DNA from: [Scytonema hofmanni] UTEX 2349
Lineage (GTDB): Bacteria; Cyanobacteriota; Cyanobacteriia; Cyanobacteriales; Nostocaceae
Assembly (NCBI RefSeq): GCF_000582685.1
Contig: NZ_KK073769.1
Span: 940,791 to 1,004,790, forward strand
Direction of reading: 5' to 3'
Length of the DNA stretch: 64,000 bases
Shown here in pieces: positions 1 through 8,908 of the stretch. Every line of letters starts with the position of its first letter. The stretch's first letter is position 1. A program made the position numbers and the translations under genes. A model generated the notes under the pieces. It was not told the origin of the DNA. It saw only the letters and a program-made list of their open reading frames with translations, and searched no databases.

Positions 1-96
1 TTTGTTTGCTTGGTGGAAAGTATCAGTAATAAAGCTAACACTGGATCAACATTTTTCCTGGTAGTCTCACTGAACATATCCAATAATGCCATTTAA
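1..96 (+). CDS. C-terminal end of a sensor histidine kinase (partial)
   Basis: The window opens inside a reading frame that runs to a TAA at 94-96. The last 31 residues include GSTFFLVVSL, which matches the G2-box and final beta strand that close the HATPase_c domain of sensor histidine kinases. The rest of the gene lies outside the window, so the sensory input and partner regulator cannot be known. The call rests on this short motif only. Confidence 0.55.
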   Translation, partial: FVCLVESISNKANTGSTFFLVVSLNISNNAI

Positions 97-264
97 TTAA
101 AATGGTAAAAACAACCGAATTTTATTTTATTAAACCTCTTCCAGTACAAATGGTGACAAAAGTAAAGGTTAAAAGAGAAAGATTTTTCTTACTTCTTTTC
201 CCTTTTTCCGAATAAGTGAAAGAAGTCTATTTTATTAGTCGTTGAGAGTAATTTACAGAAATTG

Positions 265-942
265 ATGAAACCCGATACCACAACAGAATTTAACTCAGAC
301 CCAGAGATTGACCGTTTAATCGATGAAGTAATAACTTCTTCTTTAACGGATGAGCAGTATCGTCAAAAAATGCAGCGCCGTAAGGAAGTTCAAGATAAAC
401 GAATCGCAAATGCTGTCCCAGAAAAAGGCTTAGTTATTATTAATACCGGCAATGGTAAGGGAAAAACGACTGCGGCGTTGGGGATGGTATTACGATCGCT
501 CGGTCATGGATATAAAGTAGCGATCGTCCAATTTATCAAAGGTGCCTGGGAACCTTCAGAAAAAAAGGTTTTCAGTATGTGGCAAGACCAGTTAGAATTT
601 CATGCTATGGGCGAAGGTTTTACCTGGGAAACTCAAGACCGCGATCGCGACCTCGATAAAGCTTATGAAGCTTGGCAAAAATCATTAGAATACATCCGCC
701 ATCCAGACTTTAAGCTGGTGCTGTTAGATGAAATTAATATCGCTGTGAAAATGGGTTATTTACAAGTTGACGAAATTTTAAGAGGTTTGCAGGAAAAACC
801 ACTCGACAAACACGTTATTCTTACAGGTAGAGGCGCACCAGCGGCTTTAATTGAACGAGCCGATTTAGTCACAGAAATGACTTTAGTAAAGCATCCTTTT
901 CGCGATCAAGGCATAAAAGCGCAAGCGGGAATTGAGTTTTGA
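265..942 (+). CDS. cobO: Cob(I)yrinic acid a,c-diamide adenosyltransferase
   Basis: CobO/BtuR-family enzyme. It transfers the adenosyl group of ATP to the cobalt of reduced corrinoids, a late cytoplasmic step of adenosylcobalamin synthesis and salvage. The 225-residue length fits the family. The P-loop NTGNGKGKTTAA is at residues 60-71 after a charged, helical N-terminus, and LLDEINIAVKMGYL near residue 155 is the second conserved block. An ATG at 265 is preferred over the overlapping in-frame TTG at 262. No cobalamin riboswitch is visible in the short upstream gap. The gene stands alone, convergent with the next one, and a B12-dependent-type radical SAM protein is encoded at 42.7-44.3 kb. 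Confidence 0.93.
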   Translation: MKPDTTTEFNSDPEIDRLIDEVITSSLTDEQYRQKMQRRKEVQDKRIANAVPEKGLVIINTGNGKGKTTAALGMVLRSLGHGYKVAIVQFIKGAWEPSEKKVFSMWQDQLEFHAMGEGFTWETQDRDRDLDKAYEAWQKSLEYIRHPDFKLVLLDEINIAVKMGYLQVDEILRGLQEKPLDKHVILTGRGAPAALIERADLVTEMTLVKHPFRDQGIKAQAGIEF

Positions 943-983
943 TGAGTAAGTGATGAACGATCAATGATGCCAAAACTAATTAT

Positions 984-1655
984 TCATCGTTCATTCAATG
1001 AACCATATCCGCCATTTAAAGCTTGATTGCACTTCTGCAAAATTTGGCGATCGCCTTCACTGACAGTATTTAATTGATGATAGTCTTGTAATGCTACTGA
1101 GTAGGCATAAGTCATTGGCTGATCTACATCTAGTTTCGGTAGTATATTTGCCGTAGCTACCTCTTCTATACCTCCTCCACCAGGTGCAGTCACCGTCATT
1201 GCCAACTCTCCTGAGGAGTCAATATTGCCCTGAAAACAACTAAACTCAGAACTCGGCATATACAACGCACCCATCACCTGATTTTGGCGCTTCTGAAATA
1301 CAATATATCCTTGCCCAAGTTGGTTTGGTTGTAGCGACTGACCGTAGAGATAAACGCCATCTTGTTTGGGAAACTTCGTGGTGGGAACTGCAGCCTTTTT
1401 TGTTGCTTTTTGAGTTTCGGTAAGTTGTGTAGTAGTTCCAGATAAAGAAACTTTTTCGTCATCAGCCTGGATTTGTCTTTGTTGCAAAACAGCGTTTCTG
1501 GAAACAAGCAGCAAATCCGTAGCCAACGTTGATGTTTGTACTGTTTCTATTTGGTTACTCAAAGCTGGTTTAGCCTGTTCAGCAATAACACCAGCCGTTA
1601 TAACTAAACCAACGAGGGGAATTGTCCATTTGCCAGGGTAAAGAAATTTATTCAT
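984..1655 (-). CDS. Exported or membrane-anchored hypothetical protein
   Basis: A protein of about 223 residues that I do not recognise by function. The N-terminus is short and basic (MNKFLYPGKW), followed by a hydrophobic stretch of about 16 residues ending near AEQAKPALS. This suggests a signal peptide or a single membrane anchor. The rest is soluble and Gln/Thr-rich, with the line DGVYLYGQS followed by GALYMPSSEFSCFQG, a pattern I associate loosely with cyanobacterial hypothetical proteins. An AGGAG sits 3 nt before an in-frame TTG at 1670 and about 18 nt before the ATG at 1655, so the start is uncertain. It is convergent with cobO and lies downstream of the sigma factor terminator. Confidence 0.6.
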   Translation of the reverse strand: MNKFLYPGKWTIPLVGLVITAGVIAEQAKPALSNQIETVQTSTLATDLLLVSRNAVLQQRQIQADDEKVSLSGTTTQLTETQKATKKAAVPTTKFPKQDGVYLYGQSLQPNQLGQGYIVFQKRQNQVMGALYMPSSEFSCFQGNIDSSGELAMTVTAPGGGGIEEVATANILPKLDVDQPMTYAYSVALQDYHQLNTVSEGDRQILQKCNQALNGGYGSLNER

Positions 1656-1914
1656 ATATATAGCACCCAAATTCTCCTGTTAAAATAACTACTTATTTCG
1701 CCACCTATTTAAACCGTAACCAAGTATTTAGGCATCAAGGCTCTGTCAAAGGATTGATTTATATTGTGCGGAACAATACACTTTGATGAAATATTTTTTA
1801 GTTTTAATCAGAAAATACCATCGTTTAAGCGATTTTCACTTCACTTGTGTAAATTCACTCGCTGGGGTGAGGTTTACGGAAAATCCCTGATATTTTTTTC
1901 TTTTCTATTTTTTA

Positions 1915-1947
1915 GCTAAAAAAATCGCCCCCTGAATTCAGGAGGCG
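1915..1947 (-). terminator. Rho-independent terminator of the sigma factor gene
   Basis: Read on the minus strand, an 11-bp stem with one G-T pair (CGCCTCCTG...CAGGGGGCG) and an AATT loop is followed at once by a run of seven T. It starts 27 bp after the sigma factor stop codon. Confidence 0.85.
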
Positions 1948-1973
1948 CGTCGCCTAGAGCGATGAGCTTATAA

Positions 1974-2957
1974 CTAGCTAGCAACGTACTCTTTAACATT
2001 TGCGCGACGACGACGCAGATGAGCAAGGGCTTGATGCTCTAATTGGCGGACGCGCTCACGGCTAAGACTTAAGCGTTCGCCAACTTTCGCCAGAGACATT
2101 TCGTTACCATCTTCTAAACCAAAGCGCAAAGCTAAAACTTCTCGCTGTTGGGGGGTGAGTTCAGCCAGAAGAGTGTTCAAGTCTTGACGCAAGAATTCTT
2201 GCGTCATGTAATACTCAGGTGATGGTCCATCATCTTCGAGCATTTCTTGCAACTCAGTATCTTGATTATCGCCGACGCGTACATCCAAAGAAACTGGCTG
2301 ACGTGCCATATTCAGGTATTCGCGAATTTGAGCCGGTTCTAGCTCAAGTTCTTTGGCAATTTCTGCTGGTGTTGGCGATCGCCCATATTTTTGAGCTAGT
2401 TCGCGCTGTACCTTTTTGATTTTGTTCAGCTTTTCGGTGATGTGGATCGGTAAGCGAATTGTCCGACCTTGTTGAGCGATCGCCCGCGTAATCGCTTGAC
2501 GAATCCACCAGTAAGCGTAAGTCGAGAACTTATAACCCCGTGTCGGGTCAAACTTCTCTACACCTCTTTCTAGTCCTAGAGTTCCTTCTTGGATCAAATC
2601 CAGAAACTCCATATTCCGCTTTTGGTATTTTTTCGCAATAGCAACGACTAAGCGCAAATTCGCTTCAATCATCTTTTGCTTTGCTCGCTTACCTTGATGC
2701 ACAAGCTGTGTAACCTCTCCCTCTGGGAGATTAACATGGCTTGCCCACTCTTCTAAGCTAATTTCACGTTGCTGTTTCTTTTCTAAAGCCTCTTTGGCTT
2801 CCACTAACTTCATCATGTGTTGCACCTGCTTCCCAAAGATGATTTCTTGGTCACGGGTTAGCAGTGGTACACGACCAATCTCGCGGAGATAGGTTCGCAC
2901 CATATCAGCCGTGAATTTGGTGTTAGTGTTTTCAGTTTGGGTGTTAACAGTAGGCAT
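1974..2957 (-). CDS. Group 2 RNA polymerase sigma factor (SigB/SigD-like)
   Basis: Non-essential, RpoD-related sigma-70 factor that redirects RNA polymerase under stress or nutrient change. The 327 residues contain region 1.2 (DMVRTYLREIGRVPLLT, 19-35), region 2 with the -10-binding YAYWWIRQAITRAI helix (about 148-161), region 3, and the region 4 HTH (SLAKVGERLSLSRERVRQLEHQAL, about 288-311). The length and the lack of a long N-terminal extension separate it from the primary factor. GAGAGGA lies about 10 nt before the ATG. It appears monocistronic, with a strong terminator behind it. Cyanobacteria carry several such paralogues and I cannot say which one this is. Confidence 0.92.
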   Translation of the reverse strand: MPTVNTQTENTNTKFTADMVRTYLREIGRVPLLTRDQEIIFGKQVQHMMKLVEAKEALEKKQQREISLEEWASHVNLPEGEVTQLVHQGKRAKQKMIEANLRLVVAIAKKYQKRNMEFLDLIQEGTLGLERGVEKFDPTRGYKFSTYAYWWIRQAITRAIAQQGRTIRLPIHITEKLNKIKKVQRELAQKYGRSPTPAEIAKELELEPAQIREYLNMARQPVSLDVRVGDNQDTELQEMLEDDGPSPEYYMTQEFLRQDLNTLLAELTPQQREVLALRFGLEDGNEMSLAKVGERLSLSRERVRQLEHQALAHLRRRRANVKEYVAS

Positions 2958-3681
2958 TGGTGCGTGGTCCTCTCGTCCGTAAACACAATGAATATTTAAT
3001 TACTAGGGTTGATGGGGAAAGATTGTGTTTTGATCTCACCACATTATGAACTACCGAAGACAATCATATTAGTACAAGTTTTGTCAAGACGGTGCTCCCT
3101 TTAGATAGGTTTTCCTATCCTCCCTAAACATTTAAGTCGTTAGAAGTACGCGCTCTTTATTTCCCTTGATTTCTTTTCGTCCTCACTCCTTAGCAGCGAC
3201 CCGAAAAATACGAAGTCAGTATGAGTTCTACTTATTTAATATTACGACAAATTAGTCGGATAGTAAAGTAGCTCAGATAAATCTTTCTATTATAATGCAA
3301 AACTGCTTATTTGCCAAAAAAATGGCGAAAAATTGTTTTGTGCCCTTACTATATATATAGTGACGCTAAAACCCCTCTCGCGAGTGCCTGAAATTAGCCG
3401 GATAACCGAACTGATTAATTGTAATATTACGAAATGGGGCAATGGGCACGCTTGATTGGGGGAATTAAAGAAGTCCTTTGAAACAATACCTTCGCCAAAA
3501 TAAAGACGGCTGGACGTAGTAGAGTTATTGTTTACCACAACTACAACTCAATCGCCACAGAAAGCCCATGCCAGATATATTAGCACTGTTGGAATGCTTG
3601 CAACGATATACGACTTGAACTTCTTTGAGGCGTTGGAGGCGATATTAATACTAATTATTCCCAAGCGTCTTAGCATCCAAT
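2958..3681. other. Gene-free stretch upstream of the sigma factor
   Basis: About 720 bp with no convincing gene. The part next to the sigma factor start must carry its promoter. A small hairpin (GATAGG-tttt-CCTATC region, about 3104-3120) is visible. Short open frames at 3290-3538 (minus) and 3528-3734 (plus) show no recognisable motif or good ribosome site and are probably chance. Confidence 0.5.
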
Positions 3682-3954
3682 TCATCCCGCATTTATGCAG
3701 TGCCAATCTTGCACTGTTATTAATCGCCAGCTAGAATCATTAAATATCTCTAAAACTCGCTGGTGATAGTTCACTAAACTCTGACGATGACCAACAGTGA
3801 TAAAGGTTATCTTAGTTTTTTGTAGCTGTTGGTAAAGATGCTTCTCATTTTGCTGATCCAAAGCGCTGGTTGCTTCATCCAAAAAGGCATAACGAGGTTG
3901 ATTAAGTAAAAGTCTTGCGAAAACAAGACGCTGTTGCTCTCCTATAGAACCCAT
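3682..3954 (-). pseudogene. ABC transporter ATPase remnant, C-terminal part only
   Basis: The last 90 residues of an ABC ATPase: the signature motif SIGEQQR, the Walker B and D-loop YAFLDEATSALD, and the H-loop ITVGHRQSL. The motif set resembles the ABC permease/ATPase fusions of the SbmA/BacA or long-chain-acyl type. The Walker A, Q-loop and membrane domain are missing, and the frames just upstream are closed by stops. The apparent start codon falls right at the signature motif. It is therefore a decayed gene rather than a short functional one. Confidence 0.8.
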
Positions 3955-4082
3955 TTGGGATCTTTACGTTCTAAGGTAGAATAATCGAACTTACTGGTTA
4001 TCAAACGAAGATATTGTTGAAAGTAATGCGCGTTATGATAGGATTTTTTCATGCCCACTTGGACGATGCCCATTGCCCCAAA

Positions 4083-5813
4083 TTAAAACCCAAGATCGGC
4101 TTTAGCTAGTTCAGCAGCAGCAAAGACTTCTGCGTCTGGCTTTTCTTCCCAAGCGATATCACCAATTTCTGCATAGAAAGTTGAATCATAAGGACGGGTA
4201 CGCACCACTACAGGCATGGGTACGGCGTGTCCTAAAATTAAAGCTTGTTGCTTTGAGTCTAACTTGGCTAAGACCGATCGCAAACCACCACCACCAGAGA
4301 CACCTGTAAAAATCGCGTCGATGTCTTTTTCATCATTGAGCAAAGCGGTGATGCGGGTGCCAATTTGAGACATAACTTCATTATCTATGCCTGAAGGACG
4401 TTGATCGACCACCAGAAGTGTAACGAAATATTTCCGCAATTCGCGGGCGATGGTGCCAAAGATGGTACTTTGGACAATAGCCGGGTCAAGAAAGCGGTGT
4501 GCTTCCTCAATGGTAATCATTAATGGCATTGGGCGATCGCATGGATTTTTACTTTGCAAGAACTTGTCAGCTTTTTTGACATACTTCTCGTGAATGCGTT
4601 TGGTAATCATGTTCGTCACCAACATGTAAGAAAGCATGTTGGATTGGGAACCAAATTCTATCACAACATTTTTCCCTGCTTCCAAACATTGCAAAATCTT
4701 GTCGATGTAGTTTTGCGGGCAAGCCGCTCGGATATACTTTAAACTGTCCATCCGCAAAAGTTTGCGTTGCAAAGCCATAATCGAACCTTTATGTCCGCGC
4801 TTTTCATCGCAGAACATCTCGATTTCGTCATTCGTCATGCTCAGTAATTGGACAATCCAAGATTTCCCGAATTCGGAGTACAAAATATTAGCATTATCTA
4901 ATGCTGCATCCGACAGCCCTAAATCCCGACTGCATAACTTAATATCTTCGACATCGATTTGGTCGTAACTTAAATATAGTTCTTGTGCATCCCTTACACC
5001 CCGACGTTTTGTAGATTCTGGATCAAGAGTGTAAACTTCAACTTGAGATGGAAATAACTGTTTTAAACCTTTAACAGTATTGACATTTTTACCTTCTGCT
5101 ACAGCTTCCCAACCATACTCAGAATGCATATCAAAAATTAAGTTAACTGCTGCGCTTTTGCGAATTACACCAGCTAAAAGTAAGCGTGTTAAAAACGATT
5201 TTCCAGTACCAGATTTACCAAAAACGCCATTACTGCGTTCAACAAAACGATTTAAATCGATGCAAACTGGAACATCCATATCCAGGGGTTTCCCAATGGA
5301 GAAATTTTTTCTTTGCGGATCGTCTTCCCAACCAAATACTCGACGAAAATCGTCTTCATTCGCTTCGTAAACTTGGCTAAAGTGACTGGGAATAGTTTTA
5401 ACTGGTAACAGTTCCATCGTCGTGCTGGTTTGGGGTTGAAAAGATGCTAAACCCGTCGTCGATGGTACAAAGGGATTAACAGATTTGCCATTTGTAGCTG
5501 AATAAGTTTCATTATTTTCGGGAGTGAACATCAACATCGGTGAGAGGTTGATAGTTCCATAAGTACCACTTCCAGCTAAAACTTCTCTTAAAAATGTATC
5601 TTCCCAATTTGGAGGATTAGCGATAATTCTTTGGTTAGCAGTTCCTAGCGCTACATCTGTCAGCATACAGAAAAAACGCGATCGCATTCCTTGCACGACT
5701 AAAAATTTACCTACCCGCATATCTTCAACCGAAATATCCGGATGTAATCTTACTTCTAATCCATCTGTGAGAGAACCTTCTATTACTGAACCTAACGGTT
5801 GTCCCAAATTCAT
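4083..5813 (-). CDS. HerA-like (DUF87) ATPase
   Basis: A 576-residue P-loop ATPase of the HerA/FtsK superfamily. Known relatives are hexameric DNA translocases, though the role of the cyanobacterial version is not established. The N-terminal 150 residues resemble a HerA-type beta-barrel region. The ATPase core has Walker A GKSGTGKS (199-206), the hydrophobic strand NLIFDMHSEY (224-233), Walker B LMITIEEAH (431-439), and the sensor/arginine region RELRKYFVTLLVVDQRPS (458-474). It is intact and starts with MNLGQPLG. No nuclease (NurA) partner is adjacent. A repeat-rich spacer separates it from the GST-like gene upstream. Confidence 0.82.
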   Translation of the reverse strand: MNLGQPLGSVIEGSLTDGLEVRLHPDISVEDMRVGKFLVVQGMRSRFFCMLTDVALGTANQRIIANPPNWEDTFLREVLAGSGTYGTINLSPMLMFTPENNETYSATNGKSVNPFVPSTTGLASFQPQTSTTMELLPVKTIPSHFSQVYEANEDDFRRVFGWEDDPQRKNFSIGKPLDMDVPVCIDLNRFVERSNGVFGKSGTGKSFLTRLLLAGVIRKSAAVNLIFDMHSEYGWEAVAEGKNVNTVKGLKQLFPSQVEVYTLDPESTKRRGVRDAQELYLSYDQIDVEDIKLCSRDLGLSDAALDNANILYSEFGKSWIVQLLSMTNDEIEMFCDEKRGHKGSIMALQRKLLRMDSLKYIRAACPQNYIDKILQCLEAGKNVVIEFGSQSNMLSYMLVTNMITKRIHEKYVKKADKFLQSKNPCDRPMPLMITIEEAHRFLDPAIVQSTIFGTIARELRKYFVTLLVVDQRPSGIDNEVMSQIGTRITALLNDEKDIDAIFTGVSGGGGLRSVLAKLDSKQQALILGHAVPMPVVVRTRPYDSTFYAEIGDIAWEEKPDAEVFAAAELAKADLGF

Positions 5814-5820
5814 ATCTTAT

Positions 5821-6015
5821 TTGTTGGTGGATAGTGGATATTTGTTGATGGATAGTGGATAGTTGTTGATGGATAGTGGATAGTTGGAGCGTTGTTGGGT
5901 GTTGAGTGTTGGTTGCTGATTGTCAAAAAGTACTACTAACTCTTAACTCCTAACTCTTAACAACTATCCACTAACAACTAACTCTTAACAACTATCCACT
6001 AACACCTATCCACTA
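5821..6015. repeat. Short tandem repeats, two complementary blocks
   Basis: The left block (5821-5887) repeats GGATAGTGGATAGTTG-type units. The right block (about 5936-6015) repeats ACTATCCACTAAC and AACTCTTAAC units, partly the reverse complement of the left block. Transcripts across this gap could fold into a long hairpin. Such heptamer-based repeats are typical of filamentous cyanobacteria. Confidence 0.85.
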
Positions 6016-6019
6016 ACTT

Positions 6020-6811
6020 TTAATCAATTTCAATTGAAGTTGGGGCACTACCTGTGGTAGTAGTAAATATTAATGGTGTGCGATATTGACTATAAAGGCG
6101 ATCGCGCCAAATGAAGAATGGTTCGTAAAGGGGATTATTTGCTAATTCTGGGACACCTTTACCTCTCAGGTTGACTGGTAAATCTAGATAGGGACCATCG
6201 GGAAACTTCAGCAAAATCGACAATCCCGCCACGGCAAAGTCTGCTAAAGTAGGTTCGTCTCCGACTAAATAAGGACTCTCAGCTAATATTAGCGTCAGTG
6301 CTTCTAAGTCTTGCTTTAAGTCGGTCATGGCGCTACGTACCACATCTGGAGTATAACCTACTCCAACACCCAAAACTTTTAGTAAATCGTTTGGTACTCC
6401 TTGAACCAGACTTTTGAATACATCTGGTGTCGAACTCGGTAATAGAGACTTGCGGAAATTTTGGTCTTGACTAATCGCGGAAAATAAGGCTTTGCGACTT
6501 TTGATACCAATTGACTCATCAGCCCATTCTTCCATCATTAAGCATAAACCACGTTGCTTTGAATCTTTCGGTATCAGTGGGCGATCGGGATATTCTAAAT
6601 CTAAATACTTAGCGATCGCTGTGGAATCTGAGATATATCTATTACCATCTTTCAGCACTGGTACTTGTCGCTGACCACTTAATCGGAAGAGGTCTACTTG
6701 TCCAATCCCAGGTGTAATTTCAATTTTGCGGTACGCTAATCCTTTATAATCAAGGAGGAGGCGTACTTTCTCTGAGTAATGAGATAGTTCAAATTGGTAT
6801 AATTCCAGCAT
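6020..6811 (-). CDS. Glutathione S-transferase family protein
   Basis: A 263-residue protein with an N-terminal thioredoxin-like GST domain: LYQFELSHYSEKVRLLLDYKGLAY (3-26), the cis-Pro region RQVPVLKDG (49-57) and SDSTAIAKYLD (61-71). An all-helical C-terminal domain follows, with AESPYLVGDEPTLADFAVAGL. Ser/Tyr residues replace a CPxC motif, so it is a GST rather than a glutaredoxin-type enzyme. The likely role is glutathione conjugation or reduction in detoxification, but the substrate cannot be inferred. The gene is intact and monocistronic. Confidence 0.85.
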   Translation of the reverse strand: MLELYQFELSHYSEKVRLLLDYKGLAYRKIEITPGIGQVDLFRLSGQRQVPVLKDGNRYISDSTAIAKYLDLEYPDRPLIPKDSKQRGLCLMMEEWADESIGIKSRKALFSAISQDQNFRKSLLPSSTPDVFKSLVQGVPNDLLKVLGVGVGYTPDVVRSAMTDLKQDLEALTLILAESPYLVGDEPTLADFAVAGLSILLKFPDGPYLDLPVNLRGKGVPELANNPLYEPFFIWRDRLYSQYRTPLIFTTTTGSAPTSIEID

Positions 6812-7256
6812 CTTCCCTACCTTATAATTGGTGCGTTTATCAACTTTACAATTGTATCTTTAGTAATATAAATTTTCATTACTAATTAATTTATTTTGCG
6901 CCAAACTAATCGAGACTAACGCTGATTTTTGAATGAGATTTCTGTGGAGATTGCTATCAGGCAAAGTCTTTTATCTTAAATACTTGCTTTTTGTTTGGGT
7001 GATGTGGTATTAGCCGAAGGGGAAAATTCGGTGGGGCGATCGCCTACACAAAAGTCGTGATAAACTTAATTTGATTAATATTATATTTGCTACAAGCGAT
7101 ACCTTCTAACCTTCAGTGTAATAATTTCCGGATTAAGGAAATCCTATCACCACCGCATATTTTCAACAGAAAATCTTACTTCTTTAGTTAGTTTTATCTG
7201 TAGGGAAGTGTTATAAGTCTTTATGTAATGTGTGAAAATAAAGCCAAACAAAATTT
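6812..7256. other. Intergenic region, divergent promoters expected
   Basis: This 445-bp AT-rich gap lies between the divergently transcribed GST-like gene and the FAS1 protein gene. It should hold both promoters. I see one HIP1-like site and no gene, strong hairpin or repeat. Confidence 0.5.
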
Positions 7257-8171
7257 ATGAAGGTTGATTATAACATAAAATTGCTGACCAAGTTAGCAGG
7301 ACTAGTAGGAGCAACCGGCGCTAGTTTCCTCATGATTTTTTCGGCTAGAGCCAATGAGGTACTAAATCCTAACCCTGGCGTTTTCTCACAGGCACCCTAC
7401 AATCGGGGTCAACGTGTTTTGGTAAACGCTGAATATACACCGACTAAGCCAGAATTAGCGAAACAGGGGAAGAAGCCTGCACCAGGGAAAAACACGGTAT
7501 CTCAGAGTAACCAAAGAGGCGGTATAAATCCTAGCCCTAGTATTTTCAACGAGGCTCCTTATAATCGTAGCGGTCGCACCGCACCTGGTCAAACTAACCC
7601 CACTGTACCTACCCCTACCACCCCGGAAGCTACACCTACACCAGAGCCAACACAAGTACCGACTACGGAAACACCACCCGTACCCGAAAATCAAAAACCC
7701 CCAACCGACAAACCCACCCCAACTAATCCACCTGGAGGAAGTTCCAGCACTCAAGGTAAGAATTTGGTAGCGTTGGCAGAAGCAGACGGCTCTTTTAAAA
7801 CTTTAACTCAGGCTTTAAAAGCAGCTGGATTGACAGAGATTTTACAAGGTAAAGATAACTACACCATTTTTGCGCCCACGGATGCGGCATTTGCTAAATT
7901 ACCACAAGATGCGGTGCGCGATTTGTTGAAGCCAGAAAACAAAGAAGTATTGGTCAAGCTTTTGACTTACCATGTGGTCAAAGGTCAAGTATTATCTGCT
8001 GATTTGAAATCTGGCGAAGTGAAAAGCGTTGAAGGCGGTGCAATTAACGTTAAAGTTGATCCGAAAGCTGGCGTAACCGTTAATGAAGCTAAGGTGACGA
8101 AGGCAGATATCATAGGTAGTAACGGCGTTATTCATGCGATCGATCAAGTGATTTTACCTCCTGATTTGTAA
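7257..8171 (+). CDS. Exported fasciclin (FAS1) domain protein
   Basis: A 304-residue surface or periplasmic protein. It has a basic N-terminus and a hydrophobic segment (about 14-30) ending SARANE, consistent with a signal peptide. Two copies of the motif NPxPxxFxxAPYNR follow (near 37-50 and 91-104), then a Pro/Thr-rich linker (about 110-165) and one FAS1 domain (168-304) with conserved H1 YTIFAPTDAAFA (202-213) and H2 GVIHAIDQVILP (290-301) blocks. FAS1 domains mediate adhesion or bind glycans and matrix. The linker suits a wall-spanning stalk. It has its own terminator and probably its own promoter. Confidence 0.88.
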   Translation: MKVDYNIKLLTKLAGLVGATGASFLMIFSARANEVLNPNPGVFSQAPYNRGQRVLVNAEYTPTKPELAKQGKKPAPGKNTVSQSNQRGGINPSPSIFNEAPYNRSGRTAPGQTNPTVPTPTTPEATPTPEPTQVPTTETPPVPENQKPPTDKPTPTNPPGGSSSTQGKNLVALAEADGSFKTLTQALKAAGLTEILQGKDNYTIFAPTDAAFAKLPQDAVRDLLKPENKEVLVKLLTYHVVKGQVLSADLKSGEVKSVEGGAINVKVDPKAGVTVNEAKVTKADIIGSNGVIHAIDQVILPPDL

Positions 8172-8245
8172 TCTCAGAAGTTTTCACAAGAAGAACGCAG
8201 GTCGTGTTTCCTCCACTTGACTTTCAGTCAGTTGTGAATAATAAT

Positions 8246-8279
8246 AACCCGTTCAAATATTAGTTTGGACGGGTTTTTT
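8246..8279 (+). terminator. Rho-independent terminator after the FAS1 gene
   Basis: A 12-bp stem AACCCGTTCAAA / TTTGGACGGGTT (one G-T pair) with a short loop is followed by TTTTT. It lies 75 bp after the stop codon of the FAS1 gene. Confidence 0.88.
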
Positions 8280-8290
8280 AGTTTTCTCTA

Positions 8291-8341
8291 TTGCATTACA
8301 TTATATAACGTTGCACTACAGTGTTATATAATGTGATGCAA
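8291..8341 (+). promoter_or_regulatory. Large inverted-repeat operator and promoter of the CopG/ParE module
   Basis: Two 19-bp arms starting TTGCATTACATTAT, identical except for one base, face each other across a 13-bp spacer. The right arm contains TATAAT at 8327-8332, a good -10 box, 33 bp before the antitoxin start. Ribbon-helix-helix antitoxins bind such palindromes to repress their own operon, so this is the likely autoregulatory site. Confidence 0.8.
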
Positions 8342-8364
8342 ATGTATTTTTAGGAAATAAAGCG

Positions 8365-8607
8365 ATGAGTAAAGAAAACATTACCTTTCGGATAGATAGT
8401 GATAAAAAGCTGGCGCTTGATGCAATTGCAGCCGGAATAAATCGTGATAGAAGTTATGTACTGAATGAGGCAGTAACCGCTTATGTAGAGATGTACCAGT
8501 GGCAAATTGCAGAAATTACTAAGGGGATTGCTGAAGCGGATGCAGGAGACTTTGCAAGCGATGAGGAAGTAAAAGCTACATTTGCAAGGCTAACTAATGC
8601 AGATTAA
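8365..8607 (+). CDS. CopG-type ribbon-helix-helix antitoxin (ParD-like)
   Basis: An 80-residue protein. The N-terminal ribbon-helix-helix fold (ITFRIDSDKKLALDAIAAGINRDRSYVLNEAVTAYVE, about 6-42) binds DNA. The acidic C-terminal tail (EADAGDFASDEEVKATFARL) is typical of the toxin-wrapping part. An AGGAAAT precedes the ATG. The stop codon overlaps the following toxin start by 11 bp, giving translational coupling. The coding frame is intact even though the toxin behind it is broken, so it may now act only as a repressor at 8291-8341. Confidence 0.9.
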   Translation: MSKENITFRIDSDKKLALDAIAAGINRDRSYVLNEAVTAYVEMYQWQIAEITKGIAEADAGDFASDEEVKATFARLTNAD

Positions 8608-8878
8608 ATGGCTACGTCGTGCGCTGCGTAATCTGGAACAAGCCCATAATTACATCCTAAAAGACAGTCCAAAAGCTGCACAAGAAGCAATTTTCAGGAT
8701 TCAAAGTGCAGTGAGTCAACTTGAGAACTATCCTTTTATGGGGCGAGTTGGACGTGTAATTGCTAAATTCAAATTTGCTTTATTCAATAAAATCCAATAT
8801 TTCGATTTTGACAAAAATCTTAAATTGTCATACAAAAATTTACACCGAATAATGCCAAGACTGCTAATTCACTTTTAG
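8597..8878 (+). pseudogene. ParE/RelE-family toxin with replaced C-terminus
   Basis: The first 54 residues are a normal ParE start: IKWLRRALRNLEQAHNYI, then AVSQLENYPFMGRVGRV. After MGRVGRV the family continues with a beta sheet carrying the YRV and HGAR segments, which are needed for fold and activity. Here the sequence changes to an unrelated Lys/Phe-rich tail of 39 residues. The 3' half was probably lost by deletion or replacement near 8758. The toxin is very likely inactive. Confidence 0.82.
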
Positions 8879-8908
8879 TGCTTTTAGTATCAGCTTTTGC
8901 GAAAATTG

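Noticed and set aside
97..264. Possible cobalamin riboswitch upstream of cobO
   Set aside because: No B12-box-like conserved core or long structured leader is visible in the 170-bp AT-rich gap.
3290..3734. Two short open frames upstream of the ABC remnant
   Set aside because: No motif, no convincing ribosome site, and they overlap each other on opposite strands.
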